A stretch of DNA of 64,000 nt from Lepas anatifera (Eukaryota; Arthropoda; Thecostraca; Lepadidae), in NCBI GenBank assembly GCA_034440635.1, contig JAOTON010000948.1, forward strand, positions 186,001 through 250,000, in the 5' to 3' direction. Below are positions 10,763 to 21,440 of the stretch, in pieces. The position numbers and the translations under genes are program-made. Position 1 is the stretch's first letter; every line of letters begins with the position of its first letter. A model generated the notes under the pieces. The model had not been told where the DNA came from. It made no database searches and saw only the letters and a program-made list of their open reading frames with translations.

Positions 10763-12274
10763 TTAACCCTCGCCCCACCGGGGGTCATCGATGGCCCCCT
10801 AAGGTTTTTCGGGATAGCAGAAAAACAACGAAACGCAGGTCCGCGGTTAAGAGCTCTATCTCTTACCTCTTCATTTTACACCATCCCTGAAATTTTTTAC
10901 CCCGGGTCACCCAAGGTCAGGTCACCAGGTGAGGTCAACCAAGGTCACCTCACTTCAACTTTTGAGCTCTATAAGAGCTACGTTTCTCAGTCGATCGATT
11001 TGAAGCTTCCTACAGTTCATGGAACCGCCAGGGTCTACAAGGTTTATATCCGGGATTTTTCGATTTCGTGACCTAAGGTCAGGTCACGAGGTGACCTCTC
11101 CCATTGAAAAAGCATGGGCAAAAGCTGTCTTATGATCTAAAAGCCACAAAAACGATTACAAATGATCGGCCTGCTCACAAAAACGTTTTTGGACACCCTT
11201 TTACGGATCTCAGGGGCCATATTTTCGCTTTGACCTCTCCAAGGTCATCCAAGGTCACCAAGGGTCAAAAATATTTTGGCAATAACTCTTGCCCTAATTA
11301 AGCTAGAGCGTTGAAACAAAAACAATCGTGTATGTCTCATCACTGGCTTTCATTTGATATGCAGCAAGGTCTCTTTTTGACCTTTAATGACCTCAGGTCA
11401 TATGAGGTCACGAGGTGACCTCTGGAGATCAAACCAATTGCAGGAGTTCATTATGTTCCACATAGAGGAGAACGGTCTGGCATCTTTCTATCTAATGTAG
11501 GTTACCAGACCTCAATAGCTGTAATGGCATAAGAGTTATGCCCAGTCTTCCCTAGAGACGGTAAAAAACATATTTACTCAAGTATTCAGCCGTTTCGTAC
11601 CTCGGGTCTTGACTCGTTTTCTGCTTCAGCCCCAGAATGACAAAACTTTTGCGTCAGAAAGGTCACGTGACCCCTATGAGGTGGCTGTACGTTCTGATTG
11701 GTCAATTGTGATTTCTTAAAAGTCCTATATTTTTGTTTTAATATAACTTTTGACTGTAGTTTTTAAATAACTTTTTATTTAATAGTTTTAAGCTTTCAAG
11801 TCACTACTTTAGAAAAATGGGGCCGTTTTTTTTTAGAGAATTTGATAGCCTTTGCCGGTAGTACGCCATTTACATCGATAAGAGGTGTACTGGTAAAGTC
11901 GTCTATAAATGTTGACTTTGAGAGCAATTTTAAGGCATTTGGAGGCCGAACTCGCAAAAATGGGAACAGGACTTCTGAAACAACTTTTGGGACATTTTGA
12001 TCTAGTCAATAATTTTTTTCGCGTATCTCCCTTTAATCATTGCATATTTGAGTAAAAATAGCCTATCGTGGCCTAACGTGACCTCTGGAGGTCAAACTAT
12101 TGACCTGAGCGCTTAAACATGCTAAGTAATTTCGTACTGAATTCACGTGAGCTTTCTAATGCACTTTGCAGATTCACGCTAACCCCCATCTTTTCGGAGT
12201 TAGAGTGGCGCCATCGATGCCCCCCCATCCGGTGGGGCGAAGGTGGCGCCTGACCCCGGTGGGGCTCGGGTTAA
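10763..12274 (+). mobile_element. Family B TTAA element (inner copy, itself carrying F)
   Basis: The left terminus TTAACCCTCGCCCCACCGG is at 10763 and the right terminus CGGTGGGGCTCGGGTTAA ends at 12274. After the left end comes GGTCATCGATGGCCCC, a version of the family's palindrome. It contains many AGGTCA half-sites, among them the inverted pair AGGTCACGAGGTGACCT near 11080 and again near 11407. The copy is enlarged by the F insertion at 11550-12036. Confidence 0.85.
11550..12036 (+). mobile_element. Family F element inserted in family B
   Basis: Other B copies read CCCAG, TTGGCTTAATCATTGCATATTTG without interruption. Here about 490 bp lies between CCCAGT and TCATTGCATATTTG, ending in GCGTATCTCCCTTTAA. 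The left end is CCCTAGAGACGG. A second full copy lies in reverse at 14992-15490. Both carry GGTCACGTGACC. The CCCTAGA terminus next to a TTAA target resembles piggyBac ends; this is inference from the family pattern. Confidence 0.8.
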
Positions 12275-12345
12275 TGGCTCAGGGTGGGGCAAGGGTGGCG
12301 CCGGATCCCTGGTGGGGCGAGGGTTAATGAGGTAATAGAGTCGGG

Positions 12346-12435
12346 ATTGGTTGGCCTAGTGGCTTCATTGCCGGCATCCAGACCGACATAGCATAGATTA
12401 GCGTGGGTTAAGTTCCCGCGGTGGGAAGCACCTCT
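12346..12435 (+). repeat. tRNA-like (SINE head) remnant
   Basis: TGGCCTAGTGG fits the RNA polymerase III A-box and GGGTTAAGTTCCC is a weaker B-box about 55 bases further on. The remainder does not fold convincingly as a tRNA, so this is probably a decayed SINE head. Confidence 0.4.
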
Positions 12436-12994
12436 CGTGTCCCACCTGACCCGTTGAAAAGTTTCCATCAACAGCCACGTCAATGCTACGTGTAGTTGGG
12501 TAGTTTGTTAGTTGGAATTCGCTTTAATATGTGAAAATATACATCTTTAAATACACAGCCTTATAAAACTACGCCAATTCTTCATCGCTAATTTACTATA
12601 TGCGTTATTGGGCCTCTAATTCTAAACCGAGCTCGTAGGCAGGAAGCTATGACTCGTAGGGGCCCAGCCAGGACGCTATGACCTTCAGCATGGGAAAATA
12701 TAGCAATGAACTCAATGGTGTTGCATTGTAGCAATCAGCCTTGAAAAGTATTTCCGAGAGCAGGTTTTTTCGTTTCCTCACATTAGCCCAAATAAGTCAC
12801 ATGTTTGACCATACCTTCTGTGTTTTATGCTTCAGGTGTCGCCCACTGAGCTGAAGTGAGATCGGAAGGCTTCCATCTGCGGCAGTTCTCGGACTGGATT
12901 GGAGCCAATACGACCGGAAAGCGACCGGAAATCAACACTTTTCTCTCATAGCGTTAATAGGTGACCGGTGACAGGTCTCTGTCGTTTCAGCAAA
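12436..12994 (+). promoter_or_regulatory. Upstream region / 5' leader of the SLC22 gene
   Basis: No coding evidence. A splice-acceptor-like TCTGTCGTTTCAG ends at 12990, four bases before the chosen ATG, and a second acceptor-like TTATGCTTCAG ends near 12835. The leader may therefore be spliced from an upstream non-coding exon that I cannot locate. The promoter is not identifiable by eye. Confidence 0.35.
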
Positions 12995-14833
12995 ATGAGA
13001 AGCCCATCCCAACTTGAAGGCGAAGAAGATTCATCAGAAACTTGTGGCAGAAAGCCACCTGAAGGATCACAAAACACCCATGACAGTAAATTCCGGATTA
13101 CCTCACCGCCACAGAAGTTTGAGGGAGACTTCGACGAACTTCTAGTGTTGGTCGGAGAGTTCGGGCGCTTCCAGCTGCGTCTATATTTGCTATTACAGTT
13201 ACCATTCGCCTCACTCGCAATGGTGTACTTCAGTCAGATCTGGCTAGTTCTAGAGCCCGATCACTGGTGCCGTGTTCCCGAACTAGAAGCGAGGGGCTGG
13301 ACGCCAGCTCAGATACGAAACCTCACCTCCCCGTTGGAGGACCGTGGAGGGGTGAATGCCTACTCTCGCTGCAGCATGTACGACGTCAACTTCAGTGATG
13401 TGGATCCGGACTCTTGGGTGCCGAGAAACGACACAAGGGTGGTGCCATGTCGGGATGGCTGGTCTTACGACTTCTCGCTCATCTACCCGACCATCGTATC
13501 TGATCAAAACTGGGTTTGTGGGGATGCTTGGAAGCCAGCTCTTTCAACGACTCTGTTCTTTGCCGGCTCAGTGGTGGGAACGTTGGCTTTCAGTTGGGTT
13601 GCTGATCATTTCGGGCGACTTCCAGCCATCATTTGGTCAAACATGGTTTCTTGTGTTGCTGGTTTTGTATCGGCATTCTCCTCATACTTCCCAATGTTCG
13701 TGATTTTTAGGTGTTTGTATGGTATGGGTTTTTCAACCCTGTTTACGCAGGCAATGGTCCTATTGGCTGAGTTCGTGGGCCCTCGATACCGTTCCGTAGT
13801 GATAAGCCTGCCAATGGCCACAACAACGTGCATAACAATGGTAGTGATACCTTGGGCAGCAAAAGCAATGGGCGACTGGAAATACATAGCCATGGCAACT
13901 TCATTGCCAATGGGCTTAACAATTTTCTACTATTTCCTCGATGTGCCGGAGTCCTGCCGGTGGCTTCAGAGCACTGGGAACATCGACCGGGCATTGCAAG
14001 AAATGAGAGCAATAGCTCATGAGAATGGAAAGCAGCTCCCAGAAGAAGTTTGGATAGACTTTAGAGAAGCGGCACAGCGACGGCATGATCTGGAGCTGAA
14101 GGAGGCCATTCCCAGCCTCCTTGACATGATGCGTCTCCCTCGCCTGCGTTGTAGGATGCTTCTTTTAATTGTGGGTTCAATGATAGCCTCCTCACAGTTT
14201 GGCTTGATGGCGCGTGCAACCGAGTTTGACGTGGATGTGTACACAGCGCAGTCGCTTTTGGGAGCCACTGAGGCGCCTGCTGATGTTCTCTTGGTAATCC
14301 TGTTGGAGACCGTCGGTCGTAGGTGGACCATGACTTGTGGCCAGCTGTTCACCAGCATAATGGCAGTGGCTCTGGCGGCACTCCTGCAACAAGGTGACAT
14401 GGTAATTGCCTCCACCACAGTGGCCTTCTTCTGCCGCCTCAGCTCTACTCTGTGTCTAAATGTGGCGCTAACCCAGAGCGTTGAGCTGATTCCCACGGTA
14501 GTCAGGGGTCGGGCTGTTGGTGTTACTGACGTGTTTGCCAATCTGGCCATGATGCCTGGTCCGGCGATTTTGCAGCTGGAGAAACTGGGCCGTGGTATTC
14601 CGGCGCTGTTTTTGGCAGCAAAGACACTAGTGGGGGCGGCGATTTTTAGCGTGTTACCCGAGACGCTGGGCCGTCCCTTACCCAACACACTGGACGAGGG
14701 AGAAGAGTTTGGCAAGGATCAGAGGTTCTGGCAGTGCTACTGTCAACGACCGTGCTCCGGCAGTGAGCGGGCACAAGGTGAGAAGAAAGGAGAGGATAAT
14801 CCAGGCGTTGTGTTGGAAATGGATGACTCCTAG
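12995..14833 (+). CDS. SLC22-type organic ion transporter (Orct-like), single coding exon
   Basis: It encodes a 612-residue major-facilitator-superfamily protein, expected in the plasma membrane, of the SLC22 family, whose members move organic cations, anions or zwitterions such as carnitine. Seen in the sequence: a charged N-terminus; a first hydrophobic helix at about residues 64-86; a large cysteine-rich extracellular loop with three N-glycosylation sequons (NLT, NFS, NDT) and the family's CRDGW and WVC motifs; the inter-helix motif ADHFGR at 203-208; and PESCRW at 318-323, the family's PES-RW motif. Further hydrophobic helices extend to a VLPET segment near the C-terminus. I chose the ATG at 12995 because CAAAATG is a good start context directly after an acceptor-like TTTCAG; the open frame reaches upstream only without an ATG. 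The whole reading frame lacks introns, which is unusual for SLC22 genes and suggests a retrogene or intron loss. Substrate cannot be assigned. Confidence 0.95.
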   Translation: MRSPSQLEGEEDSSETCGRKPPEGSQNTHDSKFRITSPPQKFEGDFDELLVLVGEFGRFQLRLYLLLQLPFASLAMVYFSQIWLVLEPDHWCRVPELEARGWTPAQIRNLTSPLEDRGGVNAYSRCSMYDVNFSDVDPDSWVPRNDTRVVPCRDGWSYDFSLIYPTIVSDQNWVCGDAWKPALSTTLFFAGSVVGTLAFSWVADHFGRLPAIIWSNMVSCVAGFVSAFSSYFPMFVIFRCLYGMGFSTLFTQAMVLLAEFVGPRYRSVVISLPMATTTCITMVVIPWAAKAMGDWKYIAMATSLPMGLTIFYYFLDVPESCRWLQSTGNIDRALQEMRAIAHENGKQLPEEVWIDFREAAQRRHDLELKEAIPSLLDMMRLPRLRCRMLLLIVGSMIASSQFGLMARATEFDVDVYTAQSLLGATEAPADVLLVILLETVGRRWTMTCGQLFTSIMAVALAALLQQGDMVIASTTVAFFCRLSSTLCLNVALTQSVELIPTVVRGRAVGVTDVFANLAMMPGPAILQLEKLGRGIPALFLAAKTLVGAAIFSVLPETLGRPLPNTLDEGEEFGKDQRFWQCYCQRPCSGSERAQGEKKGEDNPGVVLEMDDS

Positions 14834-14847
14834 TGGCAGTGGTCTGC

Positions 14848-14853
14848 AATAAA
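14848..14853 (+). terminator. Poly(A) signal of the SLC22 gene
   Basis: AATAAATAAA begins 15 bases after the stop codon, giving an unusually short 3' UTR if used. Confidence 0.7.
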
Positions 14854-14991
14854 TAAATGCCTTACAGTTGGCCAAGCGCTTCAATGTGTGGGTGTTTCGC
14901 CGCAAACGCACTGCTCGTTGAGCATATCGGAAAGCTAGGAAGTGGTTGGATATTAAAGCGTGTATCCCACATTGATTGCTTCAAGCCCTAA

Positions 14992-15490
14992 TTAAAGGGA
15001 GATACGCTAACAAATTTTTATTGGCTATATCAAAGGGTTAAAAAAGTTGTTTCAGAAGTCCCATTCTCATTTTTACGAATTCGGCCTGCAAATGCCTTAA
15101 AATTGCTCTCAAAGTCAACATTTCTAGACAACTTTACCGGTACACCTCACATCGATGTATATGACGTACACACGGCTAAGACTATCAATTTTTCTAAGAA
15201 TTAGGTCATATCTATCGTAAATAGTGATGTAAAACTTTGGACTACTACAGAAAAAAATTACTCTAGAAAAAATAAGATTCCAAAACTCTTTTGGAACATA
15301 AATATAGGGCTTAAAAGAAATCACAATTAACCAATCAGAAGCCTAGGAATTCTCAAACCGGGGTCACGTGACCTATCTGACGCAAAAGTTTTGTCATCTT
15401 GGGGCTGAAGCAGAAAAGAAGCAGACTCAAGACCAGCGGTACGAAACCGTTGAAGACTTGAGTAATTATGTTTTTTCCGTTTCTAGGGCA
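14992..15490 (-). mobile_element. Family F element, reverse copy
   Basis: It starts TTAAAGGGAGATACGC and ends CCGTTTCTAGGG, the reverse complement of the copy at 11550-12036. It shares CCTTAAAATTGCTCTCAAAG, GTCACGTGACC and TGACGCAAAAGTTTTGTCAT. It lies about 140 bp beyond the SLC22 poly(A) signal. The middle part has diverged. Confidence 0.8.
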
Positions 15491-16019
15491 AACTAATTCA
15501 TTTTGTCGTTTTTAAAAGCTTTTTAAAATTAATTAAAATACAAATACAGGAGAACAGACATTTGTATTATAAAAAACATTACTTTTCAACTTTAAATAGT
15601 TTTTGAAAAGTAAGTGATGGGTATGGGCATGGGTAAGTGATGGGCATTTTATCGAAACTGTTAACCTATTTCGATAATAAATGAGTGGCCTCCCAAAATT
15701 TTGCCGGAGATACAAAAATAATTGATAGTTTCTTTATCAGGATTTTTCAAATAGCAAGAAACCACAATAATAATTTTTTCGCGTATCTCCCTTTAAATAG
15801 TGAGACTCCCACTTAAATGTATTTTATGGTTAAATGTATTCCCGTAATGTAGGAGTGAATAGAATGCTGGGCCAGACGCGCGGCAGTGACTTACATTAGG
15901 GGTTTTCACACAGGTAACTGATACGGGGTGTTGGATTTGGACACTTGTGTTGGGAAATGACAGTTTTGGTATAGCATGAATATTTCCTAACAAGCACCTT
16001 GACCACAAGGCGGGTAACC
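15491..16019. other. No gene; another F-like terminus at 15770-15796
   Basis: AT-rich sequence. TTTTTTCGCGTATCTCCCTTTAA at the 3' side of 15770-15796 is an additional family F end without the rest of the element. No supported coding. Confidence 0.45.
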
Positions 16020-16934
16020 ACCACCTCATCTTTTTCGAGATAGCATAAAAACGAAGGCGTACTTGGCATACCTTTTCTCTGATCATCTTTACAACTTAAA
16101 TTTGAAGGCTAGGTCATCTCAGGTCAGGTCACCAGTACTGGTCAAGTGATCTGAACTCAAAAACGTTTAAGATAGCATAATTCAGAACAGTGTAAACTTT
16201 TCCGATTGAAAATCATATCACATGATGGGCCCACAGAGCTATTTGTTACTTTGATGACCTAAGGTCAGGTCAAATCCCGTATTTGGCCTCATTTGACCCT
16301 GAAAATTGGTATTATACGAGTCATATTATTGTTCATAATATACTCGTATATTATTCAATGTTCTTGCTAGCTACAAGGATTGGAATGGTGTACATTATTT
16401 TGCTCTCCCTTTTCGTGTTCAGATGTAATGACCGAAAATCTGTTTTTACGTACTATCTTTATGATGATATGTATCGGCCTGTAGGGACCTTAAAAGGTGA
16501 ACTGACAAAAAATGGTATAATGTTTTTGATAGAGAATTGGGAGGGCTACCCAATACCGTTCGCCGTTGTTTCTCGCTATTTTTTATATAAACTTTGGCCA
16601 AGTTGTTCCCAGTTCGGCTGCTGCAGTCTGAGTCTTACTAAAGCCATCAAGCGACTTGTCACGGAGACCCCGACCGCACGACCCGAACGAACAACTCCCA
16701 CAATGATGGGTTGATTTAGAAGCAAAGTTTAAAATCCCACAAAGCACAGGAATGGCAGCCCCGCTCAGGTCACCCTCTCATCAGTCGCGCCGGAGCGTCT
16801 CAGGGGCCCCGATCCCATGCCTGGACATGCACTGCCACTGCATGCTTCTGACTTCTGAGCAGCGGGCTGGAGCCCAACGCTCTACCAACTGAGCTACCGG
16901 GGCGGCATTTAGCGTGGTTCTCGAGATCTTAGGG
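16020..16934 (+). mobile_element. Family A element, diverged, split by a tRNA-derived SINE
   Basis: 16020-16585 matches the A body (TACTTGGCATACCTTTTC, TCATCTCAGGTCAGGTCACC, TGACCTAAGGTCAGGT). The sequence resumes at 16909-16934 with CGTGGTTCTCGAGATCTTAG. A large internal deletion removed the TGACCTGACCT palindrome. The minus-strand SINE at 16586-16906 interrupts it. Confidence 0.75.
16586..16906 (-). mobile_element. Composite SINE with tRNA-type 5' head
   Basis: On the minus strand the head reads GCCCCGGTAGCTCAGTTGG and TAGAGCG, a typical tRNA 5' half with an A-box. A second, non-tRNA body follows, with GAGACGCTCCGGCG, TGACCTGAGCGGGG and TCCGTGACAAG-like sequence. Further copies lie at 55690-56051 (minus) and 46030-46262 (plus, head missing). 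The anticodon arm and 3' half of a tRNA are absent, so it is not a tRNA gene. Confidence 0.82.
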
Positions 16935-16984
16935 CCTTTTCCAGTATGCACTAGCTCCAAAGTGTTTCTTCTTACAATTTGAGT

Positions 16985-17130
16985 ATTTAACACGGGCATT
17001 GACGGGGTCTGAGCCACCTTCGCTTTGACGGGGAGGGGGTGGGTACCCGCCCTCCCTAAGATCTCGAGAAATACGCTTAGGTAGCGAAAAACGGTAAACG
17101 GCGTTGGGTAGAACATCCACTTCTCCATCG
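16985..17130 (-). mobile_element. Family A right-end fragment, reverse
   Basis: It begins TTAACACGGGCATTGACGGG and continues through GTCTGAGCCACCTTCGC, the GGGTACCCGCC palindrome and CTAAGATCTCGAG to CATCCACTTCTCCATCGAAA. It abuts a family B fragment at about 17131. Confidence 0.8.
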
Positions 17131-17560
17131 AAAATACACGATGGTGTTTACTTTAACGCTCCAGCTTGATTAGGTCACCAGTTATCGTCAAAATAATGTT
17201 TAGGCCCTGGTGACCTGTCATGACCTCAGATTATCCAAAGGGAAACTGTCGGCCCTGGAATCCGTGAATGTTGGTCTAGAATGTTTCTGAGAAATCTAAA
17301 CATTTGAATCATTTTTTGGTAACTTTTAGATTTTGGTGACGTTTAAACAGATTTTCCCCATGCTTTCTTTAAAGGAAATGTCACCTCGTGACCTGACCTC
17401 CGGTGAATAGATATAAAAATCCCGGAGAAACATTTGTAGACACTGGAAGAATCATCAAATGTGGAAAGTTTAAAATAGATCGGCCTAGAAATGTAGCTAT
17501 GGTAGAGCTCAAAATATGAAGTGAGGTGACCTCCTGACTAACATAGGAATAGCCATTGCT
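17131..17560 (-). mobile_element. Family B internal fragment, reverse
   Basis: Matches the middle of B in reverse: ACACGATGGTGTTTACTTTA, CTAAACATTTGAATC-like, GTGACCTGACCTCCGG, AAATCCCGGAGAAACA and GATCGGCCTAGAAATGTAGC. Both termini are missing. Confidence 0.75.
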
Positions 17561-18870
17561 TTGGCACCGCCACAATTAACGTTTAGAATATTGAATTTCT
17601 AGCTCCCGAAACCTGAAATGCTTTCTGGGCGCAAGTATTAGAGAGTTGGGGAAAAGTCACAGCACCCCATGAGGAAAAATCTCAAAGATTTTCAGAACAA
17701 AATGAGGTGAATAACACAAATGTTTGAAATAAATGGATTTGAAATATAGGCCAACTTCAAGCAGGAGCCATGCTGAACCGAAAATAAATATCCCATTCCA
17801 CATACATGTCAATTATTTGTTATAAATCATCAATCGTATTATTTCCACCATCACATTTACGCTCAAAAAAGGGATATCAATTTTGACGGGCGCAGGGGTT
17901 CGACGCTTATATCTATAGGTACTTTTGTCTACCACGTTTTCGGTTTTACACATTTCGGGGTCACATTTTTTTCAGTCCGTTGTCCTGGGAAGGTGTCGGC
18001 TTTTTCTTTGAAAGGGGGTTCATTTTTCGATTCGGGGGAAGGGATTGATACGGAGGAGGATTTCTCCAGGAGTACTTACGTAGCTTGATAACCAGATTTT
18101 TATTTTACTTAGCCCCTTTTTTGCTTGCTGCTCCTTGACTTCTTTTGTTCAGAACTTTCTCTTTTCTGTGTTGGAGGGGGCCTCCACGGTCGGCTTCCCG
18201 CTCTCTCCTATCTCGGGTTCTTGTTTTCCCTCGTTCCTTCTGTCTTTTTGCAACATCTCGAATTCTTCAGGTCTGAATTTTCACTCCCAACTTACTTTTT
18301 TCTCTTCTGACCTGATCTTCTTTCCATCCACTTCATCCCTTGTCCGTTTCCTGCCTCTTGATTTCTTCCGCCTCCACTGTCCTTATTTTCAACCGCTTCC
18401 GGCATTTCCAGCCCTCTTCACCCGACTGTCTCTTCTTTTACGCCTGCTCCTTGTGTCCCGAATTTCATCATCTTCCAGATATGACTCACTTCCGACCTTT
18501 CCGCATTTCCAGCGCGACTGTCCTGATTTTCTCGAGGATATCCTCCTCCTGCCTTCCGTTCATGTGATTCACAGTCACGGGATGACCAAGCGCGTGACCA
18601 GTCTCTGGAGGCCTGGCTCACATCAGGCCACAGCGCACGTGATCCGTTTCTGGCTGGCTCAGCCTGGCGGTGCGCAAGGACCACTCTGCGTGTTCCAAAA
18701 GGATAGATATGATGAGGAATTGGTCTAGGGGCGATATATACTTTCTTAACGAGATTTCCAACCCTCCCCAGAACATCCGGACGAAAAAGAAAAAAATGTA
18801 ACCCGTTACAGTTGCACAGAAGAAATGCCACTTCATTAAGTTCCCATTGGTGTCCCAATACTTATCGTTT
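17561..18870. other. No supported gene; pyrimidine-rich tract at 18110-18560
   Basis: 18110-18560 is strongly C/T-rich on the plus strand, which creates long but low-complexity open frames (for example 18135-18728) with no recognisable domain. The rest is AT-rich and featureless. Confidence 0.4.
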
Positions 18871-19728
18871 CGGAAAGTGGGGGGTCATGGACACCGTGGG
18901 TAAGACGGACACCCCCTGTTTGGAACGAACTGACAGCGCCGCGACCAGGAAAAGCGTGTAATACGCTTCCTTTTAGCGCGCGTCGGTCGCCGAGCAACGT
19001 TGGGTCCGGTAAGCTCTCTAGGTTTTATACAATTTTCATAATAATAAAAACCTCAACTCATGTGTTTTTTCACAATCGAATTCGTAAAGTCATTGCATGG
19101 ATGTTTTTATAGATACTTTATTGGTACTACGTAATATGGCTCTTCAAGATGTTATATTTTGTTCACCGCAGTCGCTGACTGTGTGATCACAATGACATTC
19201 GATTCATGGCCAAGTTTGTTTAGGAAGAACAAAGTGGGGTAAAACGGACACCACGTGTGGGGCAAGATGGACATGGTGTCCATGTTACCCTGCACAAGAG
19301 CATACTTAATTTCATATAATATAAGCTTAAACAAATAAATGTATCAAGGGTTTTGGGTACAGTGATACACCTGAGCGGAGGCAAATTCGGCTGATGGTTG
19401 CGGGGGGGACACAGGGCCCGAATGCTGGGAACATATAATTAAATTTGGGGTCATCCAGGAGCAGGTGTACCCCTCGACCCTCAGCGCCCCTAAAATGGTC
19501 ACGAAGCCCCCTGAGAGATTGATGGGCCCCCTAAAGTGTCGCTTCCAACCCCTCCCCTCAGGAGAGGGGGAGGGGTGCTCTTAGCCCTGCGAGAGGATTT
19601 GGCACCCACCTGATAGGTATTGCGTTCCAAAAGTGGCACCCCCTGGCAGACGCGCACCCAGGATTTTATTTGTAACGGTTAGAAGTCCGTTGATACTTTT
19701 TGGACTTCGTTTAAGCTTCTTTACCGTT

Positions 19729-21440
19729 TGTCCCCTGTTCTCGTGTTGTGTCTTTTTATCTCCTCTTTTCGGAGTACGGTGCCGTTCTGCTTTACCAACG
19801 TGGGCCAAACACTTTTCGGTTCACTAATCGGCGTTGTATTGAATCGAATTTAGAACGGATATTTAAATTTATACCCATGCTGTCTGTATGAAGACAAAAC
19901 AGCACACACCAGGCAAAACGTGCAAGGCCGAGACGACGCCGATCCATTCTGTGCCTGAATCAAGGTTCTTAACCCGCGCCCCACCGGGGGTCCGGCGCCA
20001 CCTTCGCCCCACGGGGGGCCATCGATGGCCCCCCTCTAACTCCGAAAATATGGGCGTTAGCGCAAATCTGCAAATAGCAATAGAAATCTCGCGTGAATTC
20101 AGTAAGAAATTACTTGGCATGTCTTAGTGCTCAGGTCAATGGTTTGACCTCCAGAGGTCAAATTAGGTCAAGATTGGCTATTTTCACTCAAATATGCAAT
20201 GATTAAGCAAACTGGGCATAACTCTTATGTCATTAGAGCTATTGAGGCCTGGTAAAGTACATTTGATGGCAAATTGCCAGTACTTTTTCCGCTATGCGGA
20301 ACGTAAAGACCTCCCGCCAGTGGTTTGACCGCCAGAGGTCACCTCGTGACCTAATATGACCTGAGGTCACGAAAGGTCAAAAAGTGACCTTGCCGTATAT
20401 CAAATGAAAGCCAGTGACAAGACAAACACGATGGTGTTTGTTTCAGCGCTCTAGCTTAATTAGGGCAAAAGTTATTGTCAAAATACTGTTTTTGACCCCT
20501 GGTGACCTTGTATGATCTTGGAGAGGTGAAAGGGAAAACATGGCCCCTGGAATCCGTGAAAGAGTGTCAAAGAACGCTTTTCTGATCAAACCGAGCATTT
20601 TCAATCGTTTTTGTGACTTTTATATCATGAAATAGCTTTTCCCCATGCTTTTCCAATGGGAGAGGTCGCCTCGTGACCTGACCTCAGGGCACGAAATCGA
20701 AAAATCCCGGATATACACCTTGTAGACCCTGGAGAGGTCATGAAGTGTAGGAAATTTCAAATCGATCGACTTTGAAATGTAGCTCTTACAGAGCTCTAAA
20801 GTGAAGTGAGGTGACCTTGGTTGACCTCGTCTGGTGACCTGACCTTGGGTGACCCGGGGTAAAAAATTTCAGGGATGATGGGAAAATGATGCAGTGAGAG
20901 GTAGAGTCCTCAACCGCGGTGCTGCGCCTCGTCGTTTTTCTGCTATCCCGGAAAAACCTTAGGGGGCCATCGATGGCCCCCCGGTGGGGCGAGGGTTAAG
21001 TCATTGTCAGTCTTCAGTGATCAAGAGACCACAGGAGATGCGTTCGCGCGGGCAGTCGAGTCAGACGTGTCCCTCCAGGGGTGGAGTTTGGTGACTTTGT
21101 TCAGGCAAACAGATAATGGATCGAAGACGGTCCAGCTCCAGCACCGTCGTACACCAGCACGTACACGGTACTTGTTCCCTGACATAGTACTTGTACCATT
21201 GTACCATGGCGTCCCGTGGCACGCCTGCCTGGGATCACCTCCTAATCACATAGCCGTGGCAATAGGTTGTAAATCGCAATGGTAACTAATATTGACGTAT
21301 GCTGGTCGCGGCCCGCTGATATTGGTCGTGACACACAATGACAACAAAACCATGTAAAAGAAAGAAACCTGAACAGGCACAACACTGGCGAGCCGATTAA
21401 AAGAGAAAAAGAACTGCAGATGTAGACCGGGGGAACAATC
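19729..21440. repeat. Duplicated segment, copy 1 (split by a family B element)
   Basis: 19729-19972 and 20996-21440 align continuously with 26497-27205. Shared landmarks are TTCTCGTGTTGTG, CGGAGTACGGTG, ACCCATGCTGTCTGTATGAA, GACCACAGGAGATGCGT, GTACACCAG-CACGTACAC and CAGGCACAACACTGGCGAGC. The only large difference is the B element at 19969-20999. I do not recognise the segment as a gene. On the minus strand the other copy has a 99-residue open frame that is broken here. Confidence 0.85.
19969..20999 (-). mobile_element. Family B TTAA element, near full length, with known empty site
   Basis: The flanking sequence reads GGTTC-TTAA on the left and TTAA-GTCATTGTCAG on the right; the paralogue at 26753 reads AAGTTC-TTAA-GTCACTGTCAG with one TTAA. 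The element is about 1.03 kb. Its left terminus is degraded (TTAACCCGCGCCCCACCGG) and its right terminus is intact (CCGGTGGGGCGAGGGTTAA). Both ends carry the GGGGGCCATCGATGGCCCCC palindrome. AGGTCA half-sites are frequent throughout. No coding capacity. Confidence 0.92.

Larger units (their letters stand above)
9905..12327 (+). mobile_element. Family B element (outer, left end lost), split by an inner B copy
   Basis: 9905-10762 matches the body of family B from the CCATCCCTGAAATTTTTTACC region to GTCAGAGGGGGACA. The sequence resumes after the inner element at 12275-12327 with GGGGCAAGGGTGGCGCCGGA and the right terminus GGTGGGGCGAGGGTTAA. The outer copy is more diverged than the inner one, which fits greater age. 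Confidence 0.75.

Noticed and set aside
12961..12994. A 30-base intron between AG-GTGACC and TTTCAG before the SLC22 start
   Set aside because: Too short for a metazoan intron; only the acceptor is kept as a possible end of a longer 5' UTR intron.
13283..14715. Several open frames on the minus strand and in other frames over the SLC22 gene
   Set aside because: Shadows; only the plus-strand frame has the SLC22 motifs and helices.
18135..18728. A 197-residue frame rich in Ser, Phe and Leu
   Set aside because: A product of a pyrimidine-rich tract; two other frames are also open in the same place.
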